Below are positions 20,234 through 20,872 of a DNA stretch of 20,872 nt, one piece after another. Made by a program: the position numbers and the translations under genes. The notes under the pieces were generated by a model. That model was not told where the DNA came from. It worked only from the letters and a program-made list of their open reading frames with translations, and did not search any database. The stretch comes from a virus, in IMG/VR virus record IMGVR_UViG_3300023278_002223, positions 68,377 to 89,248 of that record. One strand, 5' to 3'. Within the stretch, counting starts at the first letter, position 1; each line of letters starts with the position of its first letter.

Positions 20234-20872
20234 CTAAACCTTTTCTTGAATGTGGTAGACCTTCATTACTACAGACCAGAACTCCGGCCACTTGGCTGGG
20301 TCTGACTTGCCTTCTCTCTCCAGGTAATACTTGTTGTAGTTCCCAGATGTTCCATCTCCAGGCATCAGCTTTGGCCACATATGGACGAGAAACCCTCGAT
20401 CCCTCATCCGACTAGATAGGGCTTCAGCCAACTCGAACATTTCGGCCTCTGGGATTGGCTCAACTCCGTCTGGTCTTACACCCTTGATATTGACATGGGA
20501 AGAGGTCGACAGCGTGAGGTGGATCCCCCAGGAATGTCTCTTCCTTATGGCGTGTCTAGCATCGTATGCTGTCAGGGTGTACTCAGAGTTTGGGCAGTGG
20601 TCCATCATCTGAGGGTGACTGTGCCTAGTGGCTAGGATGGCGGGAAAGGTGTCCTCATATGCCAACTGCATGCCGAGGGCCTCCAGGTGACCGGCTGTCC
20701 TACGGTTATCGAACATCTGGCCCTGCCAGCGCTCGCTGTCCCACTCTGCTGACGCACCTCGGCTCGCCCAGATCTTCTTAACCACATCCTCGTACTGACC
20801 ATTGGCCCACTGATTTTCCAGCCATATTCTCTGGAGAGGGTCAATGTTGTCACAGACTTGCTCGTAGTCGTT
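20234..20872 (-). CDS. Unknown protein, partial (runs off the right edge)
   Basis: The reading frame is open to the right edge with no start needed inside the window, so at least 212 residues belong to it; the beginning lies outside. A GTG near 20785 could be a start but has no good ribosome site, and the codons before it continue in sensible protein sequence (PLQRIWLENQWANG). The visible part is soluble, rich in Trp, His and Arg, with HSWGIHLTLSTSSHV in the middle and MWPKLMPGDG further on. Not recognised. Confidence 0.6.
   Translation of the reverse strand, partial: NDYEQVCDNIDPLQRIWLENQWANGQYEDVVKKIWASRGASAEWDSERWQGQMFDNRRTAGHLEALGMQLAYEDTFPAILATRHSHPQMMDHCPNSEYTLTAYDARHAIRKRHSWGIHLTLSTSSHVNIKGVRPDGVEPIPEAEMFELAEALSSRMRDRGFLVHMWPKLMPGDGTSGNYNKYYLEREGKSDPAKWPEFWSVVMKVYHIQEKV

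Noticed and set aside
20632-20853. 73-residue minus-strand frame near the right edge
   Set aside because: The neighbouring frame is open to the edge with better protein-like sequence, so this one is a shadow.

Overview
The window looks like part of a large tailed-phage or phage-like genome, most likely associated with a planctomycete-type marine or environmental bacterium. The phage reading rests on these points: all 35 supported protein genes lie on the minus strand; they are packed with ATGA, TAATG and other short overlaps; many are small and unrecognised; and five tRNA genes with encoded CCA sit among them. A phage-style enzyme set is also present: a ClpP protease, a MoxR-type AAA+ ATPase, a metallopeptidase/VWA protein, an HNH nuclease, a dCMP-type deaminase and two nucleotidyltransferases. 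The planctomycete link rests on secreted proteins ending in the RGD(A/V)N..DG dockerin-like repeat with a PxPPxPFPxC tail, a style known mainly from Planctomycetota and similar bacteria. No capsid, tail, terminase or replication hallmark lies in the window, so a plasmid or other element cannot be excluded.

Layout, read in the direction of transcription from the right end. (1) 20872-18769: unknown small proteins; one gene runs off the right edge, and a promoter near 19.85 kb starts a run of four overlapping genes. (2) 18665-13657: unknown proteins, zinc-ribbon microproteins, one-helix membrane proteins, a cytidylyltransferase-fold enzyme, an HNH nuclease and five tRNAs (Arg-ACG; then Ala-CGC, Val-TAC, Arg-TCT, Ile-GAT), ending at a strong terminator at 13.6 kb. 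(3) 13508-7315: a secreted-protein island: a dockerin lipoprotein, a dCMP-type deaminase, an unknown protein, a subtilase with dockerin, a cohesin-like/dockerin protein, a small poly-Asp lipoprotein and a PKD/cohesin-like lipoprotein, ending at a terminator at 7.2 kb. (4) 7100-6474: clpP with its own promoter and terminator. (5) 6367-5219: a zinc metallopeptidase/VWA protein whose promoter leaves almost no leader. (6) 5152-2134: a MoxR ATPase, an unknown 367-residue protein and a CCA/poly(A)-polymerase-like nucleotidyltransferase. (7) 2068-38: an unknown protein, a cysteine-rich zinc protein and a calcium-repeat lipoprotein.

How it may work together (inference): regions 4-6 look like a protein-remodelling and proteolysis module. 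Region 3 encodes exported proteins in which dockerin-bearing products (including a protease) and cohesin-like domains on membrane-anchored lipoproteins are made together, so an assembled surface complex is conceivable. Many transcription units start from similar promoters with 17-base spacing, a -35 of TTGC/TTGA type and a -10 of TAnTnT type, which suggests common control by a sigma70-like RNA polymerase. The only stretch over 300 bases without a protein gene (14252-14622) is filled by four tRNAs.
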